Source: JADJNW01 sp964517175
GTDB taxonomy: Bacteria; Bacteroidota; Bacteroidia; Chitinophagales; Saprospiraceae
Length of the DNA stretch: 57,730 nucleotides
Reading direction: 5' to 3'
Assembly (NCBI GenBank): GCA_964517175.1
Contig: CAZFBU010000005.1
Coordinates: 1-57,730 of the forward strand
Positions 18,601 through 26,942 of the stretch are shown piece by piece (the stretch's first letter is position 1; each line of letters starts with the position of its first letter). The notes beneath the pieces are model-generated. The model saw only the letters and a program-made list of their open reading frames with translations, ran no database searches and was not told where the DNA came from. A program made the translations under genes and the position numbers.

Positions 18601-18996
18601 AAACAGCGCCTCCGGATAGGTGATGATGATCTCGCCCTTAGCATTGGAAGAGGTGATGCGGTTGATGACTTCGCTGCGCTGCAGGGCGTTCGAGCTGTTG
18701 ATCTTCTCGAAATTCATTGGTCGCTTGAACGAATCCGGAAAAAACCAAACCGGCTTTTCGCCGAATAAATTCGCCAGGTCATTTTGCAGATAAGCTGCCT
18801 CCTCCTTATCGTTTGCAATAAACAAATGATGTTGTGGATGAGCTTTGTAGGTTCCGAACAGGACAAAGGCTTCCTGCGCGCCCGTCATGCCGACTACTTT
18901 GAGCCGGGCGGGCGTTTCGCTTTGTAGCGCAGATACAATTTGCCGGGTTCGCTTATCATGTTGATACAGCTCCAGCACACGTTGAAGGTTACTCAC
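15577..18996 (-). CDS. mfd: Transcription-repair coupling factor
   Basis: 1139 residues, the normal size for Mfd. In order: the UvrB-homology module, the RNA-polymerase-interacting Tudor-like domain (around LKPGDFVTHIDHGVGKYSGL), the RecG-like translocase with Walker A GDVGFGKTE and DEEQ box, and the C-terminal TRCF domain. It removes RNA polymerase stalled at lesions and recruits UvrA. The start is a GTG at 18996 (MSNLQRVLELY), only a few bases from a TATATTTG box. A stretch near the middle of the N-terminal half (LSTFPPEADKSTFQLINYN) is encoded by a repeat-like sequence at 17969-18025. Confidence 0.96.
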   Translation of the reverse strand: MSNLQRVLELYQHDKRTRQIVSALQSETPARLKVVGMTGAQEAFVLFGTYKAHPQHHLFIANDKEEAAYLQNDLANLFGEKPVWFFPDSFKRPMNFEKINSSNALQRSEVINRITSSNAKGEIIITYPEALFEKVVSPEVLDKQRINIAVEQNLDLDFLIEVLVEYGFKREDFVYEPGQFSIRGGIVDIFSYGSELPYRIELFDEEVESIRNFDPLTQLTEKHISSVSIVPNINTKFSKEQKVPLLQILPENVTIWVKDYHILIDKLQSCFEEAEKFARNLTILNDVEVKEIFQDRAFIYPNQIIEDVQDHAIISLSAAKIEELNLSTFPPEADKSTFQLINYNSKPQPSFNKHFPLLIENLQENSKNKIENYLFTDNSKQIERFYAIFEDLDARVKFHPVTQAIHEGFIDLDLRIACYTDHQIFERYHRYKLRRGYGKEQALSVRLLRELKPGDFVTHIDHGVGKYSGLEKITVNGHTQESVRLVYKNNDLLYVGINSLHKIAKYVGKDGNPPKLSKLGSDAWKTLKAKTKKKVKDIAAELIKLYARRKASQGHAFPPDGYLQNELEASFLYEDTPDQYKATQDVKEDMTKPYPMDRLICGDVGFGKTEVAIRAAFKAVVDGKQVAVLVPTTILALQHYKTFKERLEEFGVTVNYINRFRTTKEKKEIYGLLQEGKIDIIIGTHAILNKEIKFKDLGLLVIDEEQKFGVTAKEKLRNLKVNVDTLTLTATPIPRTLQFSLMAARDLSILRTAPPNRQPIHTEVRVLSEQVIKEAIDYEVARGGQVFFVHNRVKSLPDMIAMLRKICPDVDFAMAHGQMESDKLERVLLEFIDKKYDVLVCTNIIETGLDIPNANTIIINDSHHFGMSDLHQLRGRVGRSNKKAFCYLFTPPLSTLTGDARKRLKTIEEFSELGSGIHIAMRDLDIRGAGNLLGAEQSGFIADIGYETYQKILEEAIQELKENEFKEVFEEELAKERRYVSDVQVDTDVEMLIPTEYVSSISERLALYTELDDIETEEALEKFAYKLKDRFGKVPPEVYELFEGLRLRWTCRELGFERVILKNNKLRLYFVENPQSRFFESETFNRIMQFISTRGESVGLRIKQSPRHLLVIRENVRSLKQARGVLRAISEAIAEKEPV
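17969..18025. repeat. Low-complexity repeat inside the mfd reading frame
   Basis: Plus-strand units GTTGATAAGTTGAAAGGTTGA and AAAGGTTGATAGGTTGA flank a small hairpin (CCGC-TTCGG-GCGG), the style of intergenic heptad repeats in this genome. It is read in frame through mfd and also contains TTTATCCGC, which is shared with the palindromic repeats near 2750 and 3237. Confidence 0.5.
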
Positions 18997-19001
18997 AGCC
19001 G

Positions 19002-19009
19002 CAAATATA
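19002..19009 (-). promoter_or_regulatory. -7 box (TATATTTG) directly before the mfd start codon
   Basis: A perfect TAnnTTTG box on the minus strand ends 5 bases from the GTG start at 18996. With the usual spacing of a few bases to the first transcribed base, the transcript would begin at or very near the start codon. Confidence 0.5.
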
Positions 19010-19168
19010 GTTCTTTCAGTACGCGATGAGAACGTTTGGAAGGATTAAAAGTTGCCGGATTAAATTCAAAAAAAGCTCAAATTAGACGAAAGTCGGATTT
19101 CGGGTTTCTTTTTGCAACAAAACCGGCGCTGATGAGATTCTATTGAAAACAATAATTGTCTTTACAAC

Positions 19169-19477
19169 ATGCAAGTAGCAATCATTACCGGCGGTGCGCA
19201 GGGCATTGGAAAAGTCACAGCGGAGATGCTGAGCGACAGCGGTTGGCAGGTAGCCGTATTGGATGTAGATGAAGAAGCCTTGTCGGAAATTTCCAGCGAA
19301 CGAATAACGACGTACCTTTGCGACATCGCAAACGAGCAGCATCCGGCTGGTCGCATTGGCACGCCGGATGACATTGCAGCGATGGTGGCGTATTTGCTAT
19401 CGGAGCACGCGGCATTCATCACCGGTCAGGACTTCGTGGTGGATGGCGGCATCACCCGGAAAATGATTTATGTATAA
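19169..19477 (+). pseudogene. Internally deleted short-chain dehydrogenase/reductase
   Basis: A 102-residue open frame joining two ends of an SDR. Residues 1-53 are the N-terminal Rossmann half, with the cofactor motif TGGAQGIG and the D of LDVD. From about residue 58 it is the C-terminal end (GRIGTPDDIAAMVAYLL and ITGQDFVVDGG). The middle, about 140 residues including NNAG, the catalytic Ser and YxxxK, is absent. Classical SDRs are about 250 residues. The frame is intact across the junction, so a short product could be made, but it cannot be a working dehydrogenase. Confidence 0.82.
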
Positions 19478-19568
19478 TTTTTAACCATTCCTTAAGATTT
19501 TAAGGGTTGAACTACTTGTCTTAATTTTAGTTATTAACCGTAATTTAAAGTTGCTCAAAAAACAAACC

Positions 19569-20657
19569 ATGCGTAAAAGACTTACGAGCGTCATTCTCAC
19601 CATAGTTTCCATCGTTGTTTTCGGCGGAGCTATCTATTTGTACAATACTGGTGCATTCAGCAAAGATGAGCCGGAGCCGGAAGCTACTGCGCGTCCTGCA
19701 GCCCTCGCCGGAGGAAGGACGACGCCCGTCGAAGCTTTGCTCATTCGTTCCGGGAAGGTACAGGATGTTATCTATGTGAATGGTTCTACGACGCCGGAAG
19801 AGGAAGTCGTGGTGTCGAGCGAAGTAGCGGGAAAGATCACCAAAATACTCTTCAAGGAAGGCAGTTATGTACGGCGGGGGACGCCGCTGGTGCAACTGGA
19901 CGTGGAAGAACTCCGGGCGCAGCGTGGTCGTTTGCTTGTACAGCAGCAACTCAGTCGCAAAATAGCGGAAAGATTAGAAGGTTTGTACCAAAAAGAGGGG
20001 GTGAGCTTGCAGGAGTACGAAATTGCTCGTGCCGAAGCCGATCAGGTGGATAAAGAACTGGCGCTGCTGGAGGTTCAAATTGAAAAAAGAACAATCAAAG
20101 CGCCATTCGACGGCTTGCTGGGCTTGCGCCAGGTGAGCGAGGGCAGCTACCTCTCGCCGGGCACGCCGATTGTTAACCTGGTGAATATCAATCCGATAAA
20201 TGTGGAATTTTCTGTGCCGGAGCGATACGCGAGAGAAGTAAAAAGCGGCACACCCGTGGTTTTTCGGCTGGATGGTTCTAATGAAGACTACCGAGCAACG
20301 GTGGTCGCCAAAGAACCTAATGTGGATCCGACGACTCGTACGCTGCGACTGAAAGCGGAGGCACAAAATTCTGGCGGGAGAATTCTGCCCGGAGCATTTG
20401 CTAATGTTTCTGTGAATTTGCAGTTCTTCGATGATGCCGTTATGATTCCTACAGAAGCGGTCATTCCTGAACTGGGCGGAAAAAAAGTTTTTGTCTATCG
20501 GGACGGTAAAGCCGTATCGGTGCAAATAGAAACGGGCATCCGCCGGGAAGAGGAAATTCAGGTAATCAGCGGACTGCAAAGCGGAGATACTTTGATTACT
20601 ACCGGCATTTTGCAGGTAAAAGAGGGCGCGCGGGTGGAGATCACTCGCATGAACTAA
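19569..20657 (+). CDS. RND efflux periplasmic adaptor subunit (membrane fusion protein)
   Basis: About 362 residues. An N-terminal membrane anchor (about residues 5-25) is followed by a lipoyl/biotin-like half (SSEVAGKITKILFKEGSYVRRG), an alpha hairpin, the second lipoyl half (IKAPFDGLLGLRQVSEGSYL), a beta barrel and a membrane-proximal domain. It links an RND pump to an outer-membrane channel. The ATG at 19569 begins the signal-anchor MRKRLTSVIL; an upstream TTG at 19551 is less likely. The permease gene follows 62 bases downstream. No TolC-like gene is adjacent. Confidence 0.9.
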   Translation: MRKRLTSVILTIVSIVVFGGAIYLYNTGAFSKDEPEPEATARPAALAGGRTTPVEALLIRSGKVQDVIYVNGSTTPEEEVVVSSEVAGKITKILFKEGSYVRRGTPLVQLDVEELRAQRGRLLVQQQLSRKIAERLEGLYQKEGVSLQEYEIARAEADQVDKELALLEVQIEKRTIKAPFDGLLGLRQVSEGSYLSPGTPIVNLVNINPINVEFSVPERYAREVKSGTPVVFRLDGSNEDYRATVVAKEPNVDPTTRTLRLKAEAQNSGGRILPGAFANVSVNLQFFDDAVMIPTEAVIPELGGKKVFVYRDGKAVSVQIETGIRREEEIQVISGLQSGDTLITTGILQVKEGARVEITRMN

Positions 20658-20719
20658 TCGGCAGAAAATATACACTTTGAAATACACCCAACTATTATTC
20701 AAATAAATAAAGCAACGGT

Positions 20720-23700
20720 ATGAGTCTTTCTTCCTTAAGTATAAAGCGCCCCGTTCTGGCAACGGTAATGTCCATCATTATTGTGTTGTTTGGTATCATC
20801 GGTATGAATTATCTGGGCGTGCGGGAGTACCCCAGCGTAGATCCGCCGATCATCAGCGTATCCACCTCTTATGTTGGTGCCAATGCGGATATCATTGAAT
20901 CGCAGATCACGGAGCCAATTGAAGAGGCGGTGAACGGCATTGCGGGCATTCGTTCTATTACCTCCAGAAGCCAGGAGGGTAGTAGCAATATCACGGTGGA
21001 GTTTAATCTCGGTATTGATCTGGAAGCAGCTGCCAATGACGTGCGCGACAAAGTATCGCGATCCGTGCGCAACCTGCCACCCGATGCAGAACCGCCCGTC
21101 GTTTCCAAAGCCGATGCCGATGCCAATCCCATCATGTTCATCAATATTCAAAGCACCAACCGCTCGTTGCTCGATCTGAGCGCCGTTGCTGAAAATGTAT
21201 TCAAGGAAAGGTTTCAAACCATTGATGGCGTGAGTAGCGTGATGGTGTGGGGCGAAAAGCGCTATTCTATGCGCCTGTGGATTGACCCGGATCGGCTGGC
21301 AGCCTACCAACTGACGCCACTTGATATACGCGACGCATTGCAAAGAGAAAACATCGAGCTACCCTCCGGAACGGTGGAAGGAAATACCACCGAACTGACG
21401 GTAAGAACACAGGGCCGACTGCAAACGCCCCTGGAATTCAACAACCTGATTATAAAAGAAGAAACCGGCAGACTGGTACGCTTTCAAGATATTGGCTATG
21501 CCGAGCTGGGTCCTGAAAATACGCGTTCCCTGCTGCGTCGAGACGGCATTCCTATGGTGGGCACTGCCATCGTGCCTCAGCCGGGTTCTAATCACATTGA
21601 TATTGCCGATGAGGTATATAAACGCCTCGCACAGATCGAAAAAGAATTGCCGGACGATATCAAAACGGCTATTGGTTTCGATACCACCAAATATATCCGG
21701 GCTTCGATTTCCGAAGTACAAAATACAATCTACCTGGCCTTTGGGCTGGTCGTGCTGATTATTTTCCTGTTTTTGCGCGACTGGCGTACCACCATCATTC
21801 CGGTCATCGCCATACCCATCTCTTTGATCGGGGCATTTTTCATCATGTATATTGCCGATTTCAGTATCAATATCCTCACATTGCTCGGTATCGTACTGGC
21901 AATCGGTTTGGTTGTGGATGATGCCATCGTGGTCGTCGAGAACATCTACGCCAAAATCGAGCAGGGCATGAAACCGCTCGAAGCGGCGGCCAAAGGTTCC
22001 AATGAAATCTTTTTTGCAGTCATTGCCACAACGATTTCGCTGGTGGCGGTATTTATGCCGGTGGTATTCCTGCAAGGCTTGACCGGGCGTCTGTTTCGGG
22101 AGTTTGGCGTAGTAATTGCCGGTGCGGTTATTATTTCTTCCTTTGCAGCTTTGACAATGACGGCTATGTTGTCGTCCAAGGTATTAAAAAATCGAGAACG
22201 CCAACCGTGGTTCTACCGCAAAACCGAGCCTTTCTTTGTTGGGCTAACCAATGGATATCGATCCTTGCTAAATGCCTTTATGAGCGCCCGCTGGCTGGCT
22301 TTTGTTATCATGCTGATTACCGGTGGTATGATTTATTACCTCGGTACGCAATTGCCTTCCGAACTGGCGCCTCTGGAAGACCGCGCTCGTTTTCGCGGCA
22401 GCGTAACCGGGCAGGAGGGCGCTACCTACGAATACATGGATGCCTACATGAACTCGGCATCCGAAGTGATTCAGGAAGAAGTGCCGGAACTGGAAGGGTT
22501 GATTGCTATTACGTCGCCTGGTTTCGGGGGCTCCAGTGTGAACTCAGGGCGATTGGTAATGATTCTGAAAGATCGGGAAGAACGCGGGCGTTCGCAACAG
22601 GAAATTGTGGATGACCTGTCGCCTGTCGTTTCAAAACTGACCGGCGCTAGAACCTTCCTGTATCAGGAGCCTTCCATCGGTGATCGCCGGGGTGGTTTGC
22701 CGGTGCAGTTTGTCATTCTGGCGCAGGATTTTTCCAGAATACAGGATGTACTTCCGAAATTCATGGAAGAGGCAAATAATGATCCCACTTTCGCAGTGGT
22801 GGATTTGGATGTAAAATTCAACAAACCCGAACTTCGCATTACAATCAATCGTCAAAAAGCGCAAGACCTCGGGGTATCCGTTCGCGATGTGGCACAGACA
22901 CTCCAGTTGGGACTGAGCGGGCAGCGTTTCGGCTATTTCATCATGGATGGAAAGCAGTATCAGGTCATCGGTCAGGTGCAACGCGAAAACCGCGACGAAC
23001 CGATAGACCTCCGGTCGCTGTACGTGCGAAGCCGCAGGGGGCAAATGGTGCAACTGGACAACCTCGTCTCGCTCGAAGAAGAAACAACACCGCCTGCGCT
23101 ATACCGCTACAATCGTTTCTCGGCGGCTACCGTATCGGCGGGGCTGGCACCGGGCAAAACCATCGGCGACGGCATTGAAGCTATGCAAGGCATTGCCGAC
23201 CGGGTGCTCGACGATTCTTACTATACGGCGCTGAAAGGCGCTTCCAAAGATTTCGAGGAGAGTTCCTCCAGCTTGATTTTTGCTTTCGCACTGGCTTTGG
23301 TGTTGATATATCTCGTTCTCTCGGCTCAGTTTGAAAGCTTTGTGGATCCGCTCATTATCATGTTTACTGTACCGCTGGCGCTGGCGGGTGCGGTACTGGC
23401 GCTGTGGATGTTTGGCGAAACACTGAATATTTTCAGCCAGATCGGGATTATCATGCTCATTGGGCTTGTCGCCAAAAATGGTATTCTCATCGTAGAATTT
23501 GCCAACCAGCGCAAGGATGCCGGGCTGGATCGCATGGAAGCCATCAAGGATGCTGCCGTCTCCCGTTTCCGCCCAATTCTGATGACGAGTTTGTCCACCA
23601 TACTGGGTACGCTGCCCATCGCACTGGCGCTGGGTGCCGGTTCCGAAAGCCGCGTTTCGATGGGTATCGCCGTTATCGGCGGTTTGATATTCTCTACCCT

Positions 23701-23836
23701 GCTGACACTTTTCATCATTCCGGGCATTTATTCTTACTTGTCGAGCAAAACTTCCAAACGGACGACAGAATTGCCGGAAGAAGTAGAACAAATTGACCCC
23801 GTACCGGCAAGCGAAAAAGAATTCAGCGAAGCGTAG
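20720..23836 (+). CDS. RND efflux permease (AcrB/MexB family)
   Basis: 1038 residues, standard for HAE-type RND pumps. There is one N-terminal membrane helix, then two large periplasmic loops and two blocks of membrane helices. The proton-relay aspartate pair lies in IGLVVDDAIVVVENI. The second half contains AGAVLALWMF and LIGLVAKNGILIVEFAN. The pump exports hydrophobic or amphiphilic compounds with the upstream adaptor. Substrate cannot be told from sequence by eye. The gene ends before a hairpin shared with the convergent DUF5723 gene. Confidence 0.95.
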   Translation: MSLSSLSIKRPVLATVMSIIIVLFGIIGMNYLGVREYPSVDPPIISVSTSYVGANADIIESQITEPIEEAVNGIAGIRSITSRSQEGSSNITVEFNLGIDLEAAANDVRDKVSRSVRNLPPDAEPPVVSKADADANPIMFINIQSTNRSLLDLSAVAENVFKERFQTIDGVSSVMVWGEKRYSMRLWIDPDRLAAYQLTPLDIRDALQRENIELPSGTVEGNTTELTVRTQGRLQTPLEFNNLIIKEETGRLVRFQDIGYAELGPENTRSLLRRDGIPMVGTAIVPQPGSNHIDIADEVYKRLAQIEKELPDDIKTAIGFDTTKYIRASISEVQNTIYLAFGLVVLIIFLFLRDWRTTIIPVIAIPISLIGAFFIMYIADFSINILTLLGIVLAIGLVVDDAIVVVENIYAKIEQGMKPLEAAAKGSNEIFFAVIATTISLVAVFMPVVFLQGLTGRLFREFGVVIAGAVIISSFAALTMTAMLSSKVLKNRERQPWFYRKTEPFFVGLTNGYRSLLNAFMSARWLAFVIMLITGGMIYYLGTQLPSELAPLEDRARFRGSVTGQEGATYEYMDAYMNSASEVIQEEVPELEGLIAITSPGFGGSSVNSGRLVMILKDREERGRSQQEIVDDLSPVVSKLTGARTFLYQEPSIGDRRGGLPVQFVILAQDFSRIQDVLPKFMEEANNDPTFAVVDLDVKFNKPELRITINRQKAQDLGVSVRDVAQTLQLGLSGQRFGYFIMDGKQYQVIGQVQRENRDEPIDLRSLYVRSRRGQMVQLDNLVSLEEETTPPALYRYNRFSAATVSAGLAPGKTIGDGIEAMQGIADRVLDDSYYTALKGASKDFEESSSSLIFAFALALVLIYLVLSAQFESFVDPLIIMFTVPLALAGAVLALWMFGETLNIFSQIGIIMLIGLVAKNGILIVEFANQRKDAGLDRMEAIKDAAVSRFRPILMTSLSTILGTLPIALALGAGSESRVSMGIAVIGGLIFSTLLTLFIIPGIYSYLSSKTSKRTTELPEEVEQIDPVPASEKEFSEA

Positions 23837-23862
23837 ATTGACCCGCAAAACGATAGCGCTAC

Positions 23863-23909
23863 AAAATGGGCACACCAGGAAAACTATAAACTCCGGGGGT
23901 GCCCATTTT
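23863..23909. terminator. Bidirectional terminator between converging genes
   Basis: AAAATGGGCACACC at 23863-23876 pairs with GGGGTGCCCATTTT at 23896-23909 (13 of 14 positions). The A-run before and T-run after allow termination in both directions, serving the RND operon and the DUF5723 gene. Confidence 0.75.
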
Positions 23910-23914
23910 CATGG

Positions 23915-25234
23915 CTATTTAAAAACCAGATTTAGGCCCACGCGCACATTCGTGCTGTTGGCATCCTTCGGACGCAGAGCGCTGAGCAGGTTATCGGTCA
24001 TGGTGATGAGTTGCACCGGCCCGAATTGCATATTGGTGTTTACCCCCAGGTTATCAAATTTTTCGCTGCGAAAAGCATAGGTTGCCCCTACGTTCAGCCA
24101 GGATGCAAGTTGTACATTGCCGCCGATGGCTGCTGCCGTGAAGGTCTCGCCCCGATAGTTTTCGTTGTAAAACATACCGCCGATACGCCAGGTGTTATTC
24201 AGTTGATAACTGCCACTCAGATAGTAGCGCAAGGGCAGATCCGTGTCGTATGCGTTACTGGTTTCCACAAAGTCGTAGGTCGCCAGCAGGGTATCAATCG
24301 CATTGCCGAGGCTTTCCGCATCATTCAGAATATCCTGAGCCACGTCCAGCCCCTGATACGGGAAGATGCCGTTCAGCGAAAAATTCTGCACATTTTCCTT
24401 CCAGTTGATTGTGCCGCCCAGATCGAGGATACTGGCTGCAAGGTCGAGCCTGCCGAGTCGCAAATGCGCGCCCAGATCGAAGGCAAGTCCATTATTTTGA
24501 TTGAAAAGCTGATTACCTTCAAAATTGCCAAAATCGTAATTCACCGTAAAATCCCGAAAACCATTGTAATCAATAGAGCCGGTACTGTTCGCCCGAAAGT
24601 CTGCATCCAGCGTAAGCTGATAAGCCTCTTCTTCCGTCAGCAGATTCAGCCGGGTGCGATCGGTGGATACATCGCCGAAGCCACTGAGCCACTTGGCGCG
24701 ACCGCCGATGGTCAGATTGCGTGTGACGTTGACTGCCGCACCGACGAAAAATTCGTTGTAGCCAAACAACTGGAGGTCGCTGCCAAAATTTACACTTTGC
24801 CCCAGAAACTGCGCATTGCCCTGCCAGATGAGCTGCGGCAGTGTTTTCGGATAATTCAGAAAAGCATTGAACTTGACCGAATGACCGGCGCTCAGCATCA
24901 GGTTACCAAAACGCATCGCCAGGCTGATGGTCTCTACCTCCAGGTTCTCCCGGATGCGGTTGTCGGTGTCCAGCTTGCTGATGGCGTTGTCGATATCCAG
25001 TACCAACTCGCCGTTCGCATCTTCGACGAAGAGGTCGTTGTAAGTAATATTGGTAATATTCAGGTTGTTGTAAATGCCCGGCAACCCGATCACGAATTTG
25101 CCTTCCGGCAGCAGCGCCGGATTGGTTTTATTGGCTTGCCAGATACCGCGCAGCAGGTGTGTGCCGAGTTCTTCCTGCGCCGTTAGTGGCAATGCGATGG
25201 CAAGTGAAAACAGAATAACAAATATATTTTTCAT
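23915..25234 (-). CDS. DUF5723-like outer-membrane beta-barrel protein
   Basis: 439 residues with a cleavable signal peptide ending LPLTAQ. The rest is rich in alternating hydrophobic/polar strands (for example ISLAMRFGNLMLSAGHSV and WLNVGATYAFRSEKF) and ends VGLNLVFK with a C-terminal aromatic, the pattern of outer-membrane barrels. Sequence features such as GIWQANKTNPALLPEGKFV resemble DUF5723 proteins of Bacteroidota. Function unknown. It follows a large lipoprotein gene on the same strand 36 bases away, so the two may act together at the outer membrane. Confidence 0.78.
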   Translation of the reverse strand: MKNIFVILFSLAIALPLTAQEELGTHLLRGIWQANKTNPALLPEGKFVIGLPGIYNNLNITNITYNDLFVEDANGELVLDIDNAISKLDTDNRIRENLEVETISLAMRFGNLMLSAGHSVKFNAFLNYPKTLPQLIWQGNAQFLGQSVNFGSDLQLFGYNEFFVGAAVNVTRNLTIGGRAKWLSGFGDVSTDRTRLNLLTEEEAYQLTLDADFRANSTGSIDYNGFRDFTVNYDFGNFEGNQLFNQNNGLAFDLGAHLRLGRLDLAASILDLGGTINWKENVQNFSLNGIFPYQGLDVAQDILNDAESLGNAIDTLLATYDFVETSNAYDTDLPLRYYLSGSYQLNNTWRIGGMFYNENYRGETFTAAAIGGNVQLASWLNVGATYAFRSEKFDNLGVNTNMQFGPVQLITMTDNLLSALRPKDANSTNVRVGLNLVFK

Positions 25235-25270
25235 TGGATTTTTTTTAGCTAAAAATCAGAAATCTACTCT

Positions 25271-26815
25271 TCACTCCCCCCGAACACCGAGGATAACCCC
25301 CAGTTTCATGCGTACTTCCTGGTCGCTGAAAACCCGCACGGAGGTATTGCCGCCATTATTGGTTGAAAAAGCAGCATTGAGCAATACCCGCTTTGTCTCT
25401 GATTTAATGCTGGCGAAGCGCTCCGCAGAGAAGGGTGCGAAGGTAATCTTCCGGGTTTCGCCGGTCACCATGCCATCGTTATCGACAGGAGCCGCTTCCA
25501 CCACGCGCTGCGGCTCGTCGAGCAGGGAGTCGATGACGGCACCCTTGCTGTCGAGAAAATAAGCCTGCACTTCAATTTCAAGCGGAATGGCATTATCCAC
25601 CACCAATTTGAATTCGGCATCATCCACATCTTGGTAATCGTCAAAATTTATATCGAACGTATCGCGCGTTACAAAACCCGAGGCTCGCCCATACAGTGGA
25701 ATATCGACCTGCATATCGACCTTGTAATAGCTGCTGTCGGTGATGAATCCACGCACATTCGGATTGTTTTCCGCATTGGTCACCGCGTCGATGTCGTAAT
25801 CAATTGCGACCGGGCCAGCCCCCAGAATCACGTCGATGTTGGAATTTTCCTTGGTAAAAGCAAACGCCCCGTATTTCACCGTTCCCACTTCGCTGAATCC
25901 GGGAAAGGGAAAATCCACGCCGTTGGTCACGTACGGACTTTCCAGCGGAAGCACTTCGCCCCGCACGCTCAGTACATCAAGTGTATTCACCACGCCCCGC
26001 GTTGGGAAGCCAAAGGAATTTTCCACAAAAAGCGTAATTTTTGGTTCTTCAAAATAGACATCGCCGCGCACCCAGTTGTCGAAAAAATCGATGCGCAAGG
26101 TATCGCGTGAGCCTTCGTACAGAAATTCGCCAAAGAAGCCCTCCGCATAGCTGAAGGAGAGATTTTCCAGGCGCAGGAAAAAATTGGAAACCGTGTCGGT
26201 GGTGCCGCCGGCGCGGGTAGCTTCGTATTGCACGTAAATCAGGTCGTCTTCCGGGATGATCTGATACCCGGCCATGGATGCCGGCAGCAAGATATTCGTG
26301 CCCGCCGGAGCATTGCCGCTACCGCTGTAAGGTCCGACGGTTTGGCGCAGCGTAAGCGGGTTGCCGTTTCTGGTCACCTGGGGCAGCGTAATGGTCACAT
26401 CAATGCTTTCATTATGCCGATTTTCAAAATAATAAATCAGCCGCCCGCCATTCATATCCAGGCGGTCAATTTCCAGCCCATCGGGCGAAGAAAAGGGTAG
26501 CGGCATATTTTTGCTGCTAATCGGAATGAGCGGCGGCAGCGATTCATTGATCGATTCCAGAAGGTCATCACTGGTTTGCGAGGTTACTTCGCTGCGGTAA
26601 CGCAAATTGATGGAGTTATCCGGATTGATGATGATGCTCGAGTTTTCATCTACGCCGTCGAGCAGATCGCGCAGGGTCGCTTTGGTATCGACCAGCGGGA
26701 TGGCGTAGGACGCGTCGAATTTCACTTTTGTAAGGTCTTCCAATTCACTGAATTGCTCGCAGGACAGCAGCGCAACGGCCAGCGCAAGCAATCCCAGGTA
26801 GTAAGATTTTCTCAT
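25271..26815 (-). CDS. Large surface or outer-membrane lipoprotein of unknown function
   Basis: 514 residues. A lipoprotein signal ends VALLSC, with the lipidated cysteine at residue 19. The mature part is beta-rich with no recognised enzyme motif; it has a repeated two-part feel, with long strands separated by acidic loops. I do not recognise a named family, although large lipoproteins of this type beginning FSELEDLTKVKFDASYAIPL are familiar from marine Bacteroidota. It sits directly upstream of the DUF5723-like gene on the same strand, suggesting an operon and a shared role. Confidence 0.75.
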   Translation of the reverse strand: MRKSYYLGLLALAVALLSCEQFSELEDLTKVKFDASYAIPLVDTKATLRDLLDGVDENSSIIINPDNSINLRYRSEVTSQTSDDLLESINESLPPLIPISSKNMPLPFSSPDGLEIDRLDMNGGRLIYYFENRHNESIDVTITLPQVTRNGNPLTLRQTVGPYSGSGNAPAGTNILLPASMAGYQIIPEDDLIYVQYEATRAGGTTDTVSNFFLRLENLSFSYAEGFFGEFLYEGSRDTLRIDFFDNWVRGDVYFEEPKITLFVENSFGFPTRGVVNTLDVLSVRGEVLPLESPYVTNGVDFPFPGFSEVGTVKYGAFAFTKENSNIDVILGAGPVAIDYDIDAVTNAENNPNVRGFITDSSYYKVDMQVDIPLYGRASGFVTRDTFDINFDDYQDVDDAEFKLVVDNAIPLEIEVQAYFLDSKGAVIDSLLDEPQRVVEAAPVDNDGMVTGETRKITFAPFSAERFASIKSETKRVLLNAAFSTNNGGNTSVRVFSDQEVRMKLGVILGVRGE

Positions 26816-26942
26816 GTAGCGTGTTTTTGGTTGTAAAAGTTACAGCCCTTTGCATGTGCAAAAAGCCAACTGATTAACAATAAAATAAGGGGCTTTATTA
26901 TTTGTACGAGGGACGAATTGGCATAGCAGCAGACAAAATGGG

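Noticed and set aside
24011..25186. 391-codon plus-strand ORF opposite the DUF5723 gene
   Set aside because: The minus-strand protein has a signal peptide and barrel pattern; the plus-strand frame lacks both and starts inside it.
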